Shown here one piece after another: positions 46,101 through 56,639 of a stretch of DNA of 64,000 nucleotides (positions within the stretch are counted from its first letter, which is position 1; every line of letters starts with the position of its first letter). A model generated the notes under the pieces. The model was not told the origin of the DNA and searched no databases. It was given only the letters and a program-made list of their open reading frames with translations. Source of the DNA: Athripsodes cinereus. Taxonomy: Eukaryota > Arthropoda > Insecta > Trichoptera > Leptoceridae. Location of the stretch: the NCBI GenBank assembly GCA_947579605.1, contig OX388305.1, positions 39,755,542-39,819,541 on the forward strand, written 5' to 3'. Position numbers and translations under genes: made by a program.

Positions 46101-49100
46101 AAATTATAGCTCATTCTGATTTATTGATAAAAATTGACAAAAACTTAACTGAAGATGAATGTCTTATATGTAATGTTTTTATATTGTCTATGGATTTCTG
46201 TTTCTAGGAAATTGGTTGTCTATGATAATTGGAGTTCTCTGGAAATTCACGTAGCGTTGGACAATACAGTCGTAAAGGATGATATACGTAAGTGAATATA
46301 AAAACAATTGAAAATATTTTAATATAATCGAAGGAGTTTTAGTTTATGTTAAATGATTTTAGTTTTTAATATCTATCTTTCTGATTCTACATTCCGAGCA
46401 CTATATTTTAACCTCTTGGATAAATCATAAGTTAGTTACTTATTTTGTAACGTCTTGCAATTAAATATATAAATGAATTTGTGTGAAATAAGAAAGGAAT
46501 TTTAATTAGATTTTTATTTTTATTTATTTACATCAACACATGGCGTAAACCTTTTACATGTTAATCTAGCAGTATAACAAACAACAAACACAAACAGACG
46601 CAGTTATCAAAAATATTTAAATTTCACGAAAAAAATCTACGTTCATTGTACCAAATTTATTTAATTTGACGATTGTTAGTGTTATAGGGCTTATTCGGGT
46701 CATAGGATATCAAAAATGATAAAGAAAATAATTGGAGCAAAAAAACTGGGTATCTCTGTTTAGTATGGGCGGCGACATACATAAGTGTTATCACTGATAA
46801 GAACTGCGGTCCAATGCTCAGTTACAAATACAAACTTATTACATTAAGATGTATATTGATGAAAGTAATTCAAGATATGAATCACTTAACACCAGAGATA
46901 TCAGAGTATTTAGGTGTTCCAATGTTTACAAACCAGCTGATGCTGATTTAAGTGCTTTACTCTATGGCAACATTAGTTATTTCACCTACTTCTCTACATC
47001 TCTTATGAAAATAAAAATTTCTCGAATGTTTCGTGATTAACACTGTGGAATTCCATATTTATTATTAATTTATATTAAAAGAAACTTTGTATTTTCCACT
47101 AGAATAATTTCAATTATAGTCAAAACGTTTTCGGAACTACTTGTTCCATCATCAGTAATAATAAGTATTGTTACTGATGATGGAACAAGTAGTTCCGAAA
47201 ACGATTTGTCTATAATTGAAATTATTCTAGTGGAAAATACAAAGTTTCTTTTAATATAAATTAATAATAAAAATTTCTCATCTTCATATTTGTGTGTTCA
47301 TACTTAAGATAAAAATACTTACTTTCCATGTTCCATCTAAATTTTATCAATCAATAAAAAAACATGCACAGACAATTCACAGATATCGAGCTAGTCTCAA
47401 ATTAGTCATATGAATATTGTATTATGGGTACTACAACCATATACATGTTGCATCCAGATCCAGGACAATATAAAAAAGGTCATTCTTCATTTTGCCCTGG
47501 CCGGAAATACAACCTGAGACCTCGTAACTTAAAGGCAAAAGCGCCTCTGCGCCACACGGGCCGCCATAAGATAATAGACATTTCCTTGCTACAGCTACAG
47601 CTACATAATTTGGAATAACTTTGTATTGTCCTGTATATCAATATTTATTCCCATATTTCCATTCAAAACTTATTAGAGCGAATAAGTCTATAGTCATGTA
47701 TGAAGTTATATTGTCACTGCATATTCAAAAAGAGGTATGTGCAAACATTTTTATTTAGGTATAGGTACTCTTTAAAAACTGTTCATTAGGGCATTAAATT
47801 TGTTGTTTGGACTTTTTATTGGCATGTGATATTATTATTCTATAAGTATAGAATTTTAATATTTGATACTAAGAATCACTTTATAAAATGGTTATGATGT
47901 CATTATAAGCAGTTTATTCTAGAAATGTCAAAACATTTATAAATCCACATACCCCTTTTTGAATATGCAACGACGATGTTCTAAATAATGTGCTCATTTT
48001 GAATTTTTAGGACAATTGTGTATTGTTAGAAAAGACAGAAAGGGAAAAAGTAAAAAGTCACCACCCAAAAATCTGCAAACAAATCTGAATACAGACGAAT
48101 GGAAGTCCTTATTACTAATTGTCCCACTAAGACTAGGATTAGATGAAATCAATCCTATTTATGTTGGTGGCTTAAAGGTAAGTTTCATCTTCATTCTTCT
48201 AATACTGTTGAGTAACAAATTATGTTAAAGTAAGTAAGGTTGTTTAGAATATTTACATTTTTTTTTAATTGTTTAACCGGATTTGGGTGCAGATGACAAA
48301 ACCAATCAGAAACCTCGATTGGAGAACCATGTCTACACAATACAACATTGTGTAGACATGGTTCTCCAATCGAGGTTTCTGATTGTTTAGTAAGGTTGTT
48401 TTTTGTTCAAATTTAAAGTAACGTTGTGAAAATTCATTTTAATATGAGTTTTGAAATGTTAAACTAAACACTGTTTAATTTTCACGTATGATTATTTAGT
48501 CAATTAATATAGACTAAATTCTAATTGCTGAGCGCTTTCGCCTTGCGGCATCTTCAGGGCAAGAGTTACTTAAAGCTCAATTAGAATTTAGTCTATATCA
48601 ATTGACTAAATAATCATATGTGAAAATTAAACAGTGTTTAGTTTGACATTTTTAAAACTCATATTAATATAGGCTAGTCTAAAAATGTAATTTATGTTAG
48701 AGTGCTGCCGATGAATTGAAATGTGAAATTCTATGTCTTTTATAATTTACCCTTGTTGTGGTTATAAGATAGTGTCAAGTATGTATGACACTGTTTAATC
48801 GAGGATCCATTTCGAGGGTGCAAGAAACTATGCTGGAAAGGTGATGTCTTCAATTGTGATATGGGTTGTTTTTAATCAATGTACAGTAAAGAATGAATAA
48901 ATAAATAAAACATGTAAATTTCTAATTTTGTTTATATATTTTCAGAAATGTTTTTCAATACCTCAATCGCTAGGAATGATTGGCGGTAAACCCAACCAAG
49001 CTTTGTATTTGATAGGATGTGTCGGAGAGGAGATGATCTATCTGGACCCTCATACTACCCAGAAGGCTGGATGTGTCGAGGTAAATATATTTATTCAAGT

Positions 49101-50852
49101 TCAGAGTTCGTCGGTAGCCTGAGGTAGAGTCTTGGCCTTCAGAACAAGGGGTCCGTGGTTCGATACCAAGTGCCGGCAAACTCCCCTTTCACGGCACAAG
49201 CTTTTAGCTTAGTGTGAAAGGTGTATAAGGTTGTGTTTGGGTTTATAACAAAACCCAGATATATCTTTTCAAAAAAAAAAAATTGGCGAGCGCTTTCGCC
49301 TTGCGGCAACTTCAGGGCAAGAGGCACTTAAAACTATAATATTTAGTCAATGTGAATCGACTAAATACAAAATTATATTTAAAATATAAAAAGTGTTTTA
49401 ATATTACATTTTAAAACCTAGGTATATTAAAATGAATTTTAACAACCTTAACGCACCTACTTTAAATTTAATAAGATTAATATTTGTTTTATCTTGATTG
49501 CAGAATAAATTAACAGATGAACAAAAAGAGATGGATGCATCATATCACTGTAAATATGGTTCCAGGATACCTATTCTATCAATGGACCCTTCCGTAGCTG
49601 TTGTAAGTATATTAACACTCTAATCTGGATTCAAACCCTGCTGCATACTTACACCACTTTTATTTAACAAGATTTGATACATAGGATTTGATATCCACTT
49701 ATAAGACTCATTTCCGAATTGGGTATGTTGCCAGATGCCAAAAATAAAGTAGAATGTGTTACCAAAAGTTTGACTCATCATTATCAAATATCAGATTTCC
49801 ATCTCCAAGTTTCTAAAATTTAAAAATTAAATAATTGTATTTGCTATTTTTATTTTATATTTGGCGTATAGTATGCACCACGACCTGTAAGATCTATATT
49901 GTTCTCCCTCTACTCAGCTTTCCTAGTGTTGCCAGTCAAAGCACACCCTCAAGTCCCAGGCATCTTATGAAGTCTAGAATCTTGAGGGGGTCCAAGGTGT
50001 GGAGAGATTCCACTTCTACCCAGTGCCAGATTATTAATGTCAACTTTTATTGTTTAGTTTAAATCTTTTTAATTTTTATTTTTCAGTGTTTCTTGTGCAG
50101 AACCCGCGAGGAGTTTGAAAGCCTTTGCAAGGAACTAGAGTCAACTGTGATGAAAGAGTGTCAACCTCTGTTTGAGATCTGTGATGAGAGACCAAAGCAC
50201 TGGGGGCCCTATACAGAAGACTTGGAGGAGGCTCTGGGGGCAACTGCTTTGAATGGTAAGTGTAACAGACAAATGCAGATTTATAATAAACCCAAATATT
50301 ATATCCCTAAACACTCATAGTAAGTAATATGGAGACAAATTATTTGACAGTGGAAGAATTTGAATGCGGGATCTGTTATTAAAACTGCCAATTAATTTAG
50401 TTTGATATCTTGTTAGAAAAACCTTTTATAACATTGATTAAATGGTAAATAGGACTGTTCATTCATTATGGCATTGACTGTTTTATTTATTTTTACAAAG
50501 ATGTGAGATTGTTTTGGGCCCTTTACACTCCAAATATGTTTAGTTTTTATTTTTAATCGTCATAATACGAAACTGTAATTTTTTTTGTAATTTCTTGACG
50601 ATTCCAAATACCAAATGGATAACCTATAATAAGAAAGAATAAATAGAGTAAATTTATCATCATTTGAAACAAATCCGTAACAATCTAGTTACCTCATTTC
50701 TAGTCATTTTTATTAAACACTCAATTGTTTGATTTTTCATGGTACAGTTATACTGTTCAAATTTTACTTAATTTTTTTTATTTTTATTTTCAGATTTCGA
50801 TGATCTCGACAGACAATTTGACGATTCTGATACAGAATTTGAAATACTTTAA
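43169..50852 (+). CDS. ATG4: ATG4 cysteine protease (complete)
   Basis: ATG4 trims ATG8/LC3 to expose its C-terminal glycine and later cuts ATG8 off phosphatidylethanolamine. It acts in the cytosol and on autophagic membranes. Coding exons are 43169-43289, 45152-45347, 45617-45763, 46208-46287, 48011-48177, 48946-49080, 49504-49602, 50087-50255 and 50794-50852. All are GT/AG and in phase, giving 390 residues (human ATG4B 393). EPVWILGRKYN sits near the N-terminus. The catalytic Cys77 is in GWGCMLRCGQ (codon 45259-45261). The Asp271/His273 pair is in YLDPHTTQ, next to QSLGMIGGKPN. The C-terminus ends in FEIL (387-390), matching the LC3-interacting motif at the end of ATG4B. An in-frame stop just upstream supports the start. 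Confidence 0.95.
43656..43790 (-). repeat. Interspersed repeat (GGGATATGCCGTGATG family), ATG4 intron 1
   Basis: A complementary copy with ATACCATCACAGTATCCCTC, AAGTAGAGTAGCCAGTGAG and AATGACATACC. Diverged from the copy at 41185. Confidence 0.45.
44044..44953. mobile_element. 910-bp hAT-type non-autonomous element, ATG4 intron 1
   Basis: Starts TAGAGTTGGTCGTTATAACG and ends CGTTATTCCCAACTCTA. A perfect 8-bp duplication CTATTACA lies on both sides (44036-44043 and 44954-44961), the hAT hallmark. The left third repeats TATGGAAAATCATTTAGGTA and TATGGACGACCATTTAGGTA. It has no transposase frame. A scrap of another dispersed repeat is inside (about 44690-44750). Confidence 0.85.
45356..45553 (-). 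mobile_element. SINE family 1, copy 3, at an ATG4 donor
   Basis: The body (complement of ACACAGATTGGGCTAGTCCC) and B box (GAATCGAACCT on the plus strand, 45537-45547) are present. The head is cut after the B box. The insertion starts about nine bases after the end of exon 2 (45347), so most of this short intron (45348-45616) is SINE. Confidence 0.75.
45796..45990 (-). repeat. Interspersed repeat (GGGATATGCCGTGATG family), ATG4 intron 3
   Basis: The complementary copy runs from CATGTGGAGTAGCCAGTGGT through GACATTCAGGATGGGTGGCA to ACCTGCCTTTTACAGGACAC, the same order as 41185 read backwards. Confidence 0.6.
47022..47275. mobile_element. Fold-back repeat with hammerhead-like cores, ATG4 intron 4
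   Basis: Two arms of about 100 bp (about 47060-47158 and 47166-47270) are near-perfect complements around a short loop. Each arm carries CTGATGA, a 5-bp stem GGAAC/GTTCC and GAAA. These lie on the plus strand at 47174-47200 and on the minus strand at 47155-47129. That order is the conserved CUGANGA-helix II-GAAA core of hammerhead ribozymes, known from Penelope-like retroelements. Helix III and the cleavage site are not convincing. A related copy is at 55588-55805, preceded by the same phrase (GTGATTAACACTGTGGAATT). Confidence 0.7.
47363..47565 (-). mobile_element. SINE family 1, copy 4, ATG4 intron 4
   Basis: Contains the complement of the family body (CAGATATCGAGCTAGTCTC on the plus strand) and the tRNA-like head CTGGCCGGAAATACAACCTG ... 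GCGCCACACGGGCCGCC. The B box has decayed (AATACAACC), so it is probably inactive. Confidence 0.7.
47716..47976. mobile_element. TIR element (TTGCATATTCAAAAAG family), copy 2
   Basis: Ends TGCATATTCAAAAAGAGGTA and TTTTTGAATATGCAACGACG. Its interior is the reverse complement of 24886-25141 with small indels. It lies in ATG4 intron 4, about 35 bp before exon 5. Confidence 0.75.
48303..48385. repeat. Perfect 39-bp hairpin in ATG4 intron 5
   Basis: The left arm 48303-48341 and right arm 48347-48385 are exact reverse complements over 39 bp, separated by the five bases ACAAC. Arm landmarks are CAATCAGAAACC and TGTCTACACAAT. It lies 126 bp after the exon 5 donor. Confidence 0.95.
48459..48645. mobile_element. 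Fold-back repeat with a GCAA-capped hammerhead-like core
   Basis: The arms (about 48459-48522 and 48581-48645) are near-perfect complements, with landmarks AAACACTGTTTAATTTTCAC and GATTATTTAGTCAATT. The spacer on the minus strand reads CTGAAGA, T, GCC, GCAA, GGC, GAAA (48557-48536), which fits CUGANGA-stem-GAAA. A second, slightly altered version is at 49315-49294. It lies in ATG4 intron 5. Confidence 0.65.
48880..48911 (+). repeat. Retrotransposon-like 3' tail
   Basis: AATGTACAGTAAAGAATGAA followed by (AAAT)n, the same phrase as at 11266-11313. It lies 34 bp before ATG4 exon 6. Confidence 0.4.
49106..49283 (+). mobile_element. SINE family 2, copy 2, ATG4 intron 6
   Basis: The tRNA-like head GTCGGTAGCCTGAGGTAGAG with B-box-like GTGGTTCGATACC is followed by the body GTGCCGGCAAACTCCCCTTT and TTAGTGTGAAAGGTGTATAA, ending in an A run at 49270-49283. 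This is the best preserved copy of the family. It starts about 25 bp after the exon 6 donor. Confidence 0.8.
49840..50028 (-). pseudogene. 5'-truncated non-LTR copy, ATG4 intron 7
   Basis: The plus-strand phrases TATGCACCACGACCTGTAAG, CTTGAGGGGGTCCAAGGTGT and CTTCTACCCAGTGCC match the 3' end of the retrotransposon at 63092-63744 with scattered changes. Only the last ~35 codons and the 3' UTR are present. It lies in the same minus orientation as that copy. Confidence 0.75.
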
Positions 50853-51204
50853 TAGAATCACAAATAATTAAATATTCATACATTTCATAATACCGTTGCT
50901 ATTACTACTCATTAATATTAAATAATATGTCGTATAAACATTTGCGCCATTATAAAAAAAAACTATTGCGCTTATAAATGTGGCCTCAATGTCCAATATT
51001 TTAAAATATTTTATTATAACGCCATTGTGTAAAGTGTTTACGCAAACTTATTGTAAATTTGTAATTAATGTATTGATATATATATATATATATATGTAAT
51101 TAAAGTTTTTGGGAATGAACTTTTCCATCTGATTTAAATATGGATCAAGTTAGGCAGCCACCAAACAGATAAATTAATGATTATTGTAACACAGTCTGTT
51201 GTGT
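50853..51204. other. ATG4 3' UTR and beyond
   Basis: Follows the ATG4 stop. A candidate poly(A) signal ATTAAA lies at 51099-51104, after an (AT)n run at 51075-51095. No other feature is seen. Confidence 0.4.
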
Positions 51205-51424
51205 TGAAAGCTGGATTTCACTTGCTCAGAAGTGTGGATGTCAATGAAATTAAGTTTTTAAACTATTATAGATGACTCGTACACATTGAATTAGCTCAGA
51301 AAATGGAGATTAATATTTTTGCCTAGTCTGAGGATCGAACGAGGGGTCGTGGGTTCAAAAATATTAATGTCCATTTTCTGAGCTAATTCAATGTGTACGA
51401 GTCATCTATAGTAGTTTAAAACTT
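51205..51424. repeat. Inverted repeat around a tRNA-like scrap
   Basis: The arms TAGATGACTCGTACACATTG (about 51269) and CAATGTGTACGAGTCATCTA (about 51390) extend through TTAGCTCAGAAAATGGA to give a stem of about 65 bp. The spacer holds CGTTCGATCCTC on the minus strand, B-box-like. The phrase GGATTTCACTTGCTCAGAAG at 51214 also occurs at 2377 in the STAT intron. Confidence 0.6.
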
Positions 51425-51456
51425 AATAGATAAATTAATACTACTCTTTAATATAT

Positions 51457-51712
51457 TAGAGATGCAACGAATACTAGGCAACTATTCGGTATTCTGTCTA
51501 TTCGGCAACATTTTTACTAGTTGGCCGAATACTGAATATGTTGTCTATTATTTGGTGTTCTGCCGAATAGTTTAAATGTAAAACTGGAAGGAACTAATAG
51601 CTTGCAGATTGTTACTATTTCATTGTCAGCTTCAGATGCATAATTTTATTAATCCTCAAATATCTAATTAATTGATTTTATTTGATATGGAGTGAAATAA
51701 CATAATATTATA
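51457..51712 (+). mobile_element. Element with TAGAGATGCAACGAATA end, copy 1
   Basis: Starts TAGAGATGCAACGAATACT and carries repeated CGAATA/TATTCGG motifs, then GTAAAACTGGAAGGAACTAA and AATCCTCAAATATCTAATTA. The whole 255-bp stretch is found inverted at 57325-57569. The end resembles hAT termini, but a matching second end was not found. Confidence 0.65.
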
Positions 51713-52379
51713 ATTAATGTTAGAACACAAAACTTTTGAAAAAATGTATCGCGCCTCAGTATTCTAGTATGTCTATTGTGGTGTTCTCACTTTGGCGAAT
51801 ATCGCCAGGGCACCAAAATATCGCCAGCCATTTGAACCGTGTGAACAAAATGACAGCTAGTCTGAAACGATAAAAACCAGTAGAAACAATATTGTCTCGA
51901 GTTGACCACCTTCCAACTTTCTCGGCCGATTGAACGATTTGCGCATGCGCAGATATGAGCGGCGTTCGTATCTATGGTAAAAGCTTTATAACCTATAAAT
52001 TTTATAATGTTTCCCGCTTTGTGACAGCTGTTATCTTTTTTGTTGGTTTGTGGCGTTTGTTTCCTTAATTAAAAGGCGCCTTATAACCTCTACTATAACA
52101 TTTTCGACTAAAAATAAACACTTCGCGATCTCCATCTCGACGTCCGCCATTTTGAAAACAGTGTCAAAATCAAAGCGTATCTGACAGCGCATATTAAAAG
52201 TCATATATAAATTGATGATAATTTAGAAATTATATTTTTCATTTCATTTGAGAATTGCAAAATTTCGTAACTTTAATTTGAAGGATGGAATAAGAGATGA
52301 AAATGTAGTTGTGTATATTTTGTTTAGTTTCAAAATCCACTCTCATACTTTTTAACTACTGTAAAATACCACTCTGTTA

Positions 52380-53258
52380 AGAGGCATTCACTTATCGAAT
52401 GATCATCCTGGATGAATCATCGAAAGTGTAAAGTGTGAACGGATCCTTAGTGATTACTTGGGATGACGGATGAAAGCAATTACCTTCCAACATTTTTTTT
52501 AATAAGAGTTCCTGTCACCGAAACGACCATAAACAAGTTTTTTCTTATTATTTGCATAGATTTTTATTTTTAACTACCTATGTAGATGGAGGACTCGGAT
52601 GTATTTTTATTGAAATAAAGTTGAGCCCCATTTTTGACAGAACGGTTAACAAAGAGAAGTGTGTGTAAAACGATGATAACATTGACAAGAACTTCAAAAA
52701 ATGACCATGATGAAGATAAAATGATATATCATTATAAAAATGTAAGAAATAGCCTAAGAAATAAATGATACACCACACATTTTCATCAACCGTTTTGTCA
52801 AAAGTTCATAAATTTTTTGCCTCACTTTTGTAAATGGTCAGGGTTCTAGTTTTCACGTGGAATTCTGTGATTATTTGTTCCTATTGTCTATGGATTTGTA
52901 TCTAGTATCAGAATTACAAACAAAACAAACACATTATTGATTGCTTACAAGAAATTTATTTGACTTAAAATTTTTTTACAAACCACAGACAACATTGGTT
53001 AGATGGAAGAAATCACTATATAGTGATAATTTCGCCACTGCATATCATCACATTTTTTCTTATGTAAACTGATTTGTTTTTTTATTTTATTATGTGAATG
53101 ATGATGTACAGGAAGAATAAAATAAAATAAATAAACATAACTATGAGCGTGTAGATGGCAGTGAAAGCACAGGTTGAAAAGTTTGAACACATGTATTCAG
53201 TTTTGAATCTTTGTCTTTGAATGATCATCCAAAGTGAAACAATGTGAATGCCTCTTTA
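52380..53258. mobile_element. TIR element (GGATGATC family), copy 2
   Basis: Ends AAGAGGCATTCACTTATCG and ATGTGAATGCCTCTTTA are inverted. Subterminal GATCATCCTGGATGAATCAT opposes TGATCATCCAAAGTG. It is longer than the copy at 28287-28745 but shares GATGACGGATGAAAGCAATT near the left end and a GGCAGTGAAAGC block near the right. No transposase frame remains. Confidence 0.7.
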
Positions 53259-54389
53259 GTTTAATTTTAACTGATTTTGTAGCTGTTCATAGACCACAAA
53301 TTAACAATCGTACAAAATTTTCCAAATAAAATAATTTCTCTTTCTTATATAAATAGGTTTTATGTAATCTAATTAAGAGTTGCTTTTATAGTCAAATTCA
53401 TTTTAAACTGTCGTGCAATAGACTATTTTGTATTTTATTATTTATATTCAACCACATAATTATAGTGATTTTTTTTATTTATTTAGTTTTCTCATATTTA
53501 ATTAAGAATGCATTTATGTTTTAAGTACCTACAGTCATACTATATCGAAGCAAAGATATTTTACAAGAATCAGACTGTACACTTTTGACCAAAATACAAT
53601 CAACAAAATGCTTTCCGCCATCGTGATATGCTCTATATTTCTATGAAAAAATAAAATGTACTACGTTAGATAGTGAGTCTTAGACAGCTGTCCCTTTCTG
53701 ACATATGGTTGTCCTTAAGTAGTTGTGTATAGTACAACCATGTGTTGGAAAGGGACAGCTCTCTTATAGCTACTATCTCAGATGACACTGTTTATAATGA
53801 AAGTGTATAGTCTTATTAGGTCTATGTAACTAAGACATTTTTTTATTTACAATTTAGACCAAATACATTACTTAAGTGGAGCAAATAGGTAGGGGGAATC
53901 CAAATTTTAATGTGAAATTTAGAAATCTGAGATATTCTCATCAAGCTGAATAAAAAATGAGTTTTGAAGTTTATCTTTTTGACTGTCAACCCAATTTTCA
54001 TATAAAAATCCTATAAACTGATATTTATTTCATTTTTTTTAAAATGAATTTGGTATTGTAATAAATATGCTTGCATTGCGAAGGAAATTGATGAAAATGA
54101 AAGAAAAATTGAGGAGAATGAATTTGAATCAATACTTCCCCAGGTTTAGTATTGCTTGTGTGTGTGTATTTTATCATTGTGTATGTTCAGTATGTAGTGT
54201 ATAATTAATATTATTATACTCACCCATTTTTTTTTACCAATATAATGTTATAATTTATATATCTTAGGAGTTTATTACACATTTTTATAAATAAATATAT
54301 TGTGTTTTATAAATATCACTCTTTTATTCAAATACTTTGACAAGAATAATAATAATAACTAGACAACTTTTTTAAGATGTGCCATTTTG
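53259..54389. other. Intergenic AT-rich DNA
   Basis: No gene supported. Near 53680-53790 GACAGCTGTCCCTTTCTGAC and TGGAAAGGGACAGCT form a small inverted pair. Confidence 0.4.
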
Positions 54390-54575
54390 TGGAAAAACCA
54401 CCGCAAGGGCCTGTTCAAGAATCATAACACCTCCTGAACAATAGGGTTTTTAACCTTACCTTGAACACCTCCACACTCTACAGAGTTCGCAAATCATAGG
54501 GAATTTTGTTCCACAGCAACAGACCAGCCACACAGAAGGCACGGTCAACATAGTTAGCCAGACCCCCCCCCATAC
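54390..54575 (-). pseudogene. CR1-like LINE reverse transcriptase end, degenerate
   Basis: The minus strand reads RAFCVAGLLLWNKIPYDLRT, a stop, then VEVFKVRLKTLLF. This is the terminal RAFSxAGPxLWNxLPxxLR...FKxxLKTxLF block of a LINE reverse transcriptase. In-frame stops show it is inactive. Confidence 0.7.
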
Positions 54576-54677
54576 TTAAAAGAATACTTTGTTTTTTTTC
54601 GTGAACATTTGAAATCACATTTTTTTGTCTATTATTTATTGTCTTTTTTCTTGTATTTTGATTAACATATTTTTTTT

Positions 54678-54791
54678 GTAAAAAGATATATCTGGGTTTT
54701 TGTTATAAACCTAAATACGAACTTATACACCTTTCACAGTAAGCTACTAAAAGCTTGTGTCGTGAAAGGAGAGTCTGCCGGCACCTGGGAT
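54678..54791 (-). mobile_element. SINE family 2, copy 3 (headless)
   Basis: The plus strand reads AAAGATATATCTGGGTTTTT, TTATACACCTTTCACAGTAA and GCTTGTGTCGTGAAAGGAGA to GCCGGCACCTGGGA. This is the tail and body of the family in minus orientation, ending where the tRNA head should begin. Confidence 0.75.
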
Positions 54792-55220
54792 TACATAAGG
54801 AGACTAAACTAGTTTACTAGAGGTTTAATAAATCGTTTTGAGTGCCAACAAATTCATTCATATACGTGTATCATATGTTGTATTTTTTTATTGCATTGTT
54901 AATTATTTGATATGCATATTGTTAATTTGAAGATTGAATAAATAAATAAATGAAACAAGACTTGACAGGATATAAAAATAAAAGACAAATGTATACACAT
55001 TTTTATTTTTTTACATTACTGTTTAATTAATATAATAAAATATATAATTACATACATTCAGATGTTGCTCTAGGTTTGGCACACTCTAAAATTAAAATAA
55101 ATTCAAACATTAATAAAAACAACAATAACAAAAATTAAATGTGAATAATAACTTTCTTGTGATAAAGGTATCTACAATATAATGGTGCATCGAAACATAA
55201 ATGTGCAAAAAACGCAGGAC

Positions 55221-55559
55221 GTGTTTGTCTATGGTCATTTTTACAAAATGAAACTAGCTGTAAATGAAGAAATTTTAATAATTCATGTGTGTTTGTCTGT
55301 GGTCACTTTTACACAATGAAACTAGCCGTAAATGAAGAAATTTTAATAATTCATGCGTGTTTGTCTACGGTCACTTTTACACAATGAAATTAGCCGTAAA
55401 TTAAGAAATTTTAATAATTCATGCGTGTTTGTCTATGGTCACTTTTACACAATGAACTAGCTGTAAATGAAGAATTTTTAATAATTCATACGTGTTTGTG
55501 TATGGTCATTTTTACACAATGAAACTAGCCGCAAATGAAAGAAATTTAATAATTCATGT
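55221..55559 (+). repeat. 68-bp minisatellite, five copies
   Basis: Units start GTGTTTGTC at 55221, 55289, 55357, 55425 and 55492 (periods 68, 68, 68, 67). Each contains GGTCAYTTTTACACAATGAA, TAGCYGTAAATGAAGAAATT and TTAATAATTCAT. Copies differ by a few substitutions and single-base indels. Confidence 0.95.
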
Positions 55560-55587
55560 TACAAAAACAACATTATATAAAACTTTT

Positions 55588-55805
55588 CTAATGTTTTGTG
55601 ATTAACACTGTGGAATTCCGTTTTTATTATTAATTTATGCAAAATAAACAAAACATTGTATTTTCTACTCAAATAACTGTATTTAATTATGACGTTTTCG
55701 GAACTATTGTTACTGATGATGGAACTAGTTGTTCTGAAAATGTTATAACTAAATACAGTTATTTATGTGGATAATACAATGTTTTTTTTTTATTTTGCAT
55801 AAATT
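55588..55805. mobile_element. Fold-back repeat, second copy
   Basis: The arms around 55640-55700 and 55730-55805 are complementary (landmarks ACATTGTATTTTCTACT and AACTGTATTTAATTATGACG). Between them the plus strand reads CTGATGA (55713-55719), GGAAC, TAGTT, GTTCT, GAAA (55736-55739), a weakened version of the core in 47022-47275. It starts with the same phrase GTGATTAACACTGTGGAATT. Confidence 0.65.
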
Positions 55806-56639
55806 AATGTCATTATATATGTTTAACGTATGTATCTAGTAAAACTTAAGATGGACACTTTTATTTTACCATTTAGTGGCCAAGTTGAAGTTGACAATTT
55901 GATAGTCTTATTGTGAGTCCAGTCTCTGAACGTTTTCCCACAGATCTAGCTCTCAAAAGAATTTTAGTACCTTCTGTGGGTAGGTATTTCTGATTACTAT
56001 GTGGTCAGCGTTGTGTGCTAATTGACGGGCTGAGAACCAGACTGGTACAAGTGACTTTTCCAAAAAAACGAGATTTCATGCTGTAGTGGTAGCTTTATAC
56101 ACATCTCTCGTTGTGTCAATGAGATTACCTAAAAATATGACCATAAACATCATCTACGAAATAATGAATCAAGTATTTTTTTCAATAAAAACATAATATT
56201 TATTGGTGTATCTCAGTTTCATCATTTTGTCACTTATACCAGTCTGGTTTTCACCCTGTCAATTATTAACAGAAACTATTACTAATCAATGATCATATTG
56301 CCAAAATCAAACAGGTGTATTATTTTCACAAAATAGACTCTGATTCATGCAAGTTTGGTTTTATGTAAAAATAACCATAAAGATAACAGACAACTGAATT
56401 AGCTATAACATTGTAGAGGGTGAACAATAAAATATTTTAAAATCACAACCAAAATAAATAAACTGATAACAAAAAATGCAAACAACAAAAAATATCATGG
56501 ACCCGTCTCTTTAATACGCATTTGATAAAAAATAAACACTACAGCAACAATATCTGCATTTTATAGTAGGAGTTTGGAAATATACAGTTACTTAGCTTGC
56601 CACATATTTCATTTTAAAGAAAGAAAAACAACTTTCTTG

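Noticed and set aside
46849..47040. 63-codon frame just before the fold-back repeat in ATG4 intron 4
   Set aside because: Its end overlaps a phrase shared with the 55.6 kb copy, so it is probably repeat-derived; no protein family recognised.
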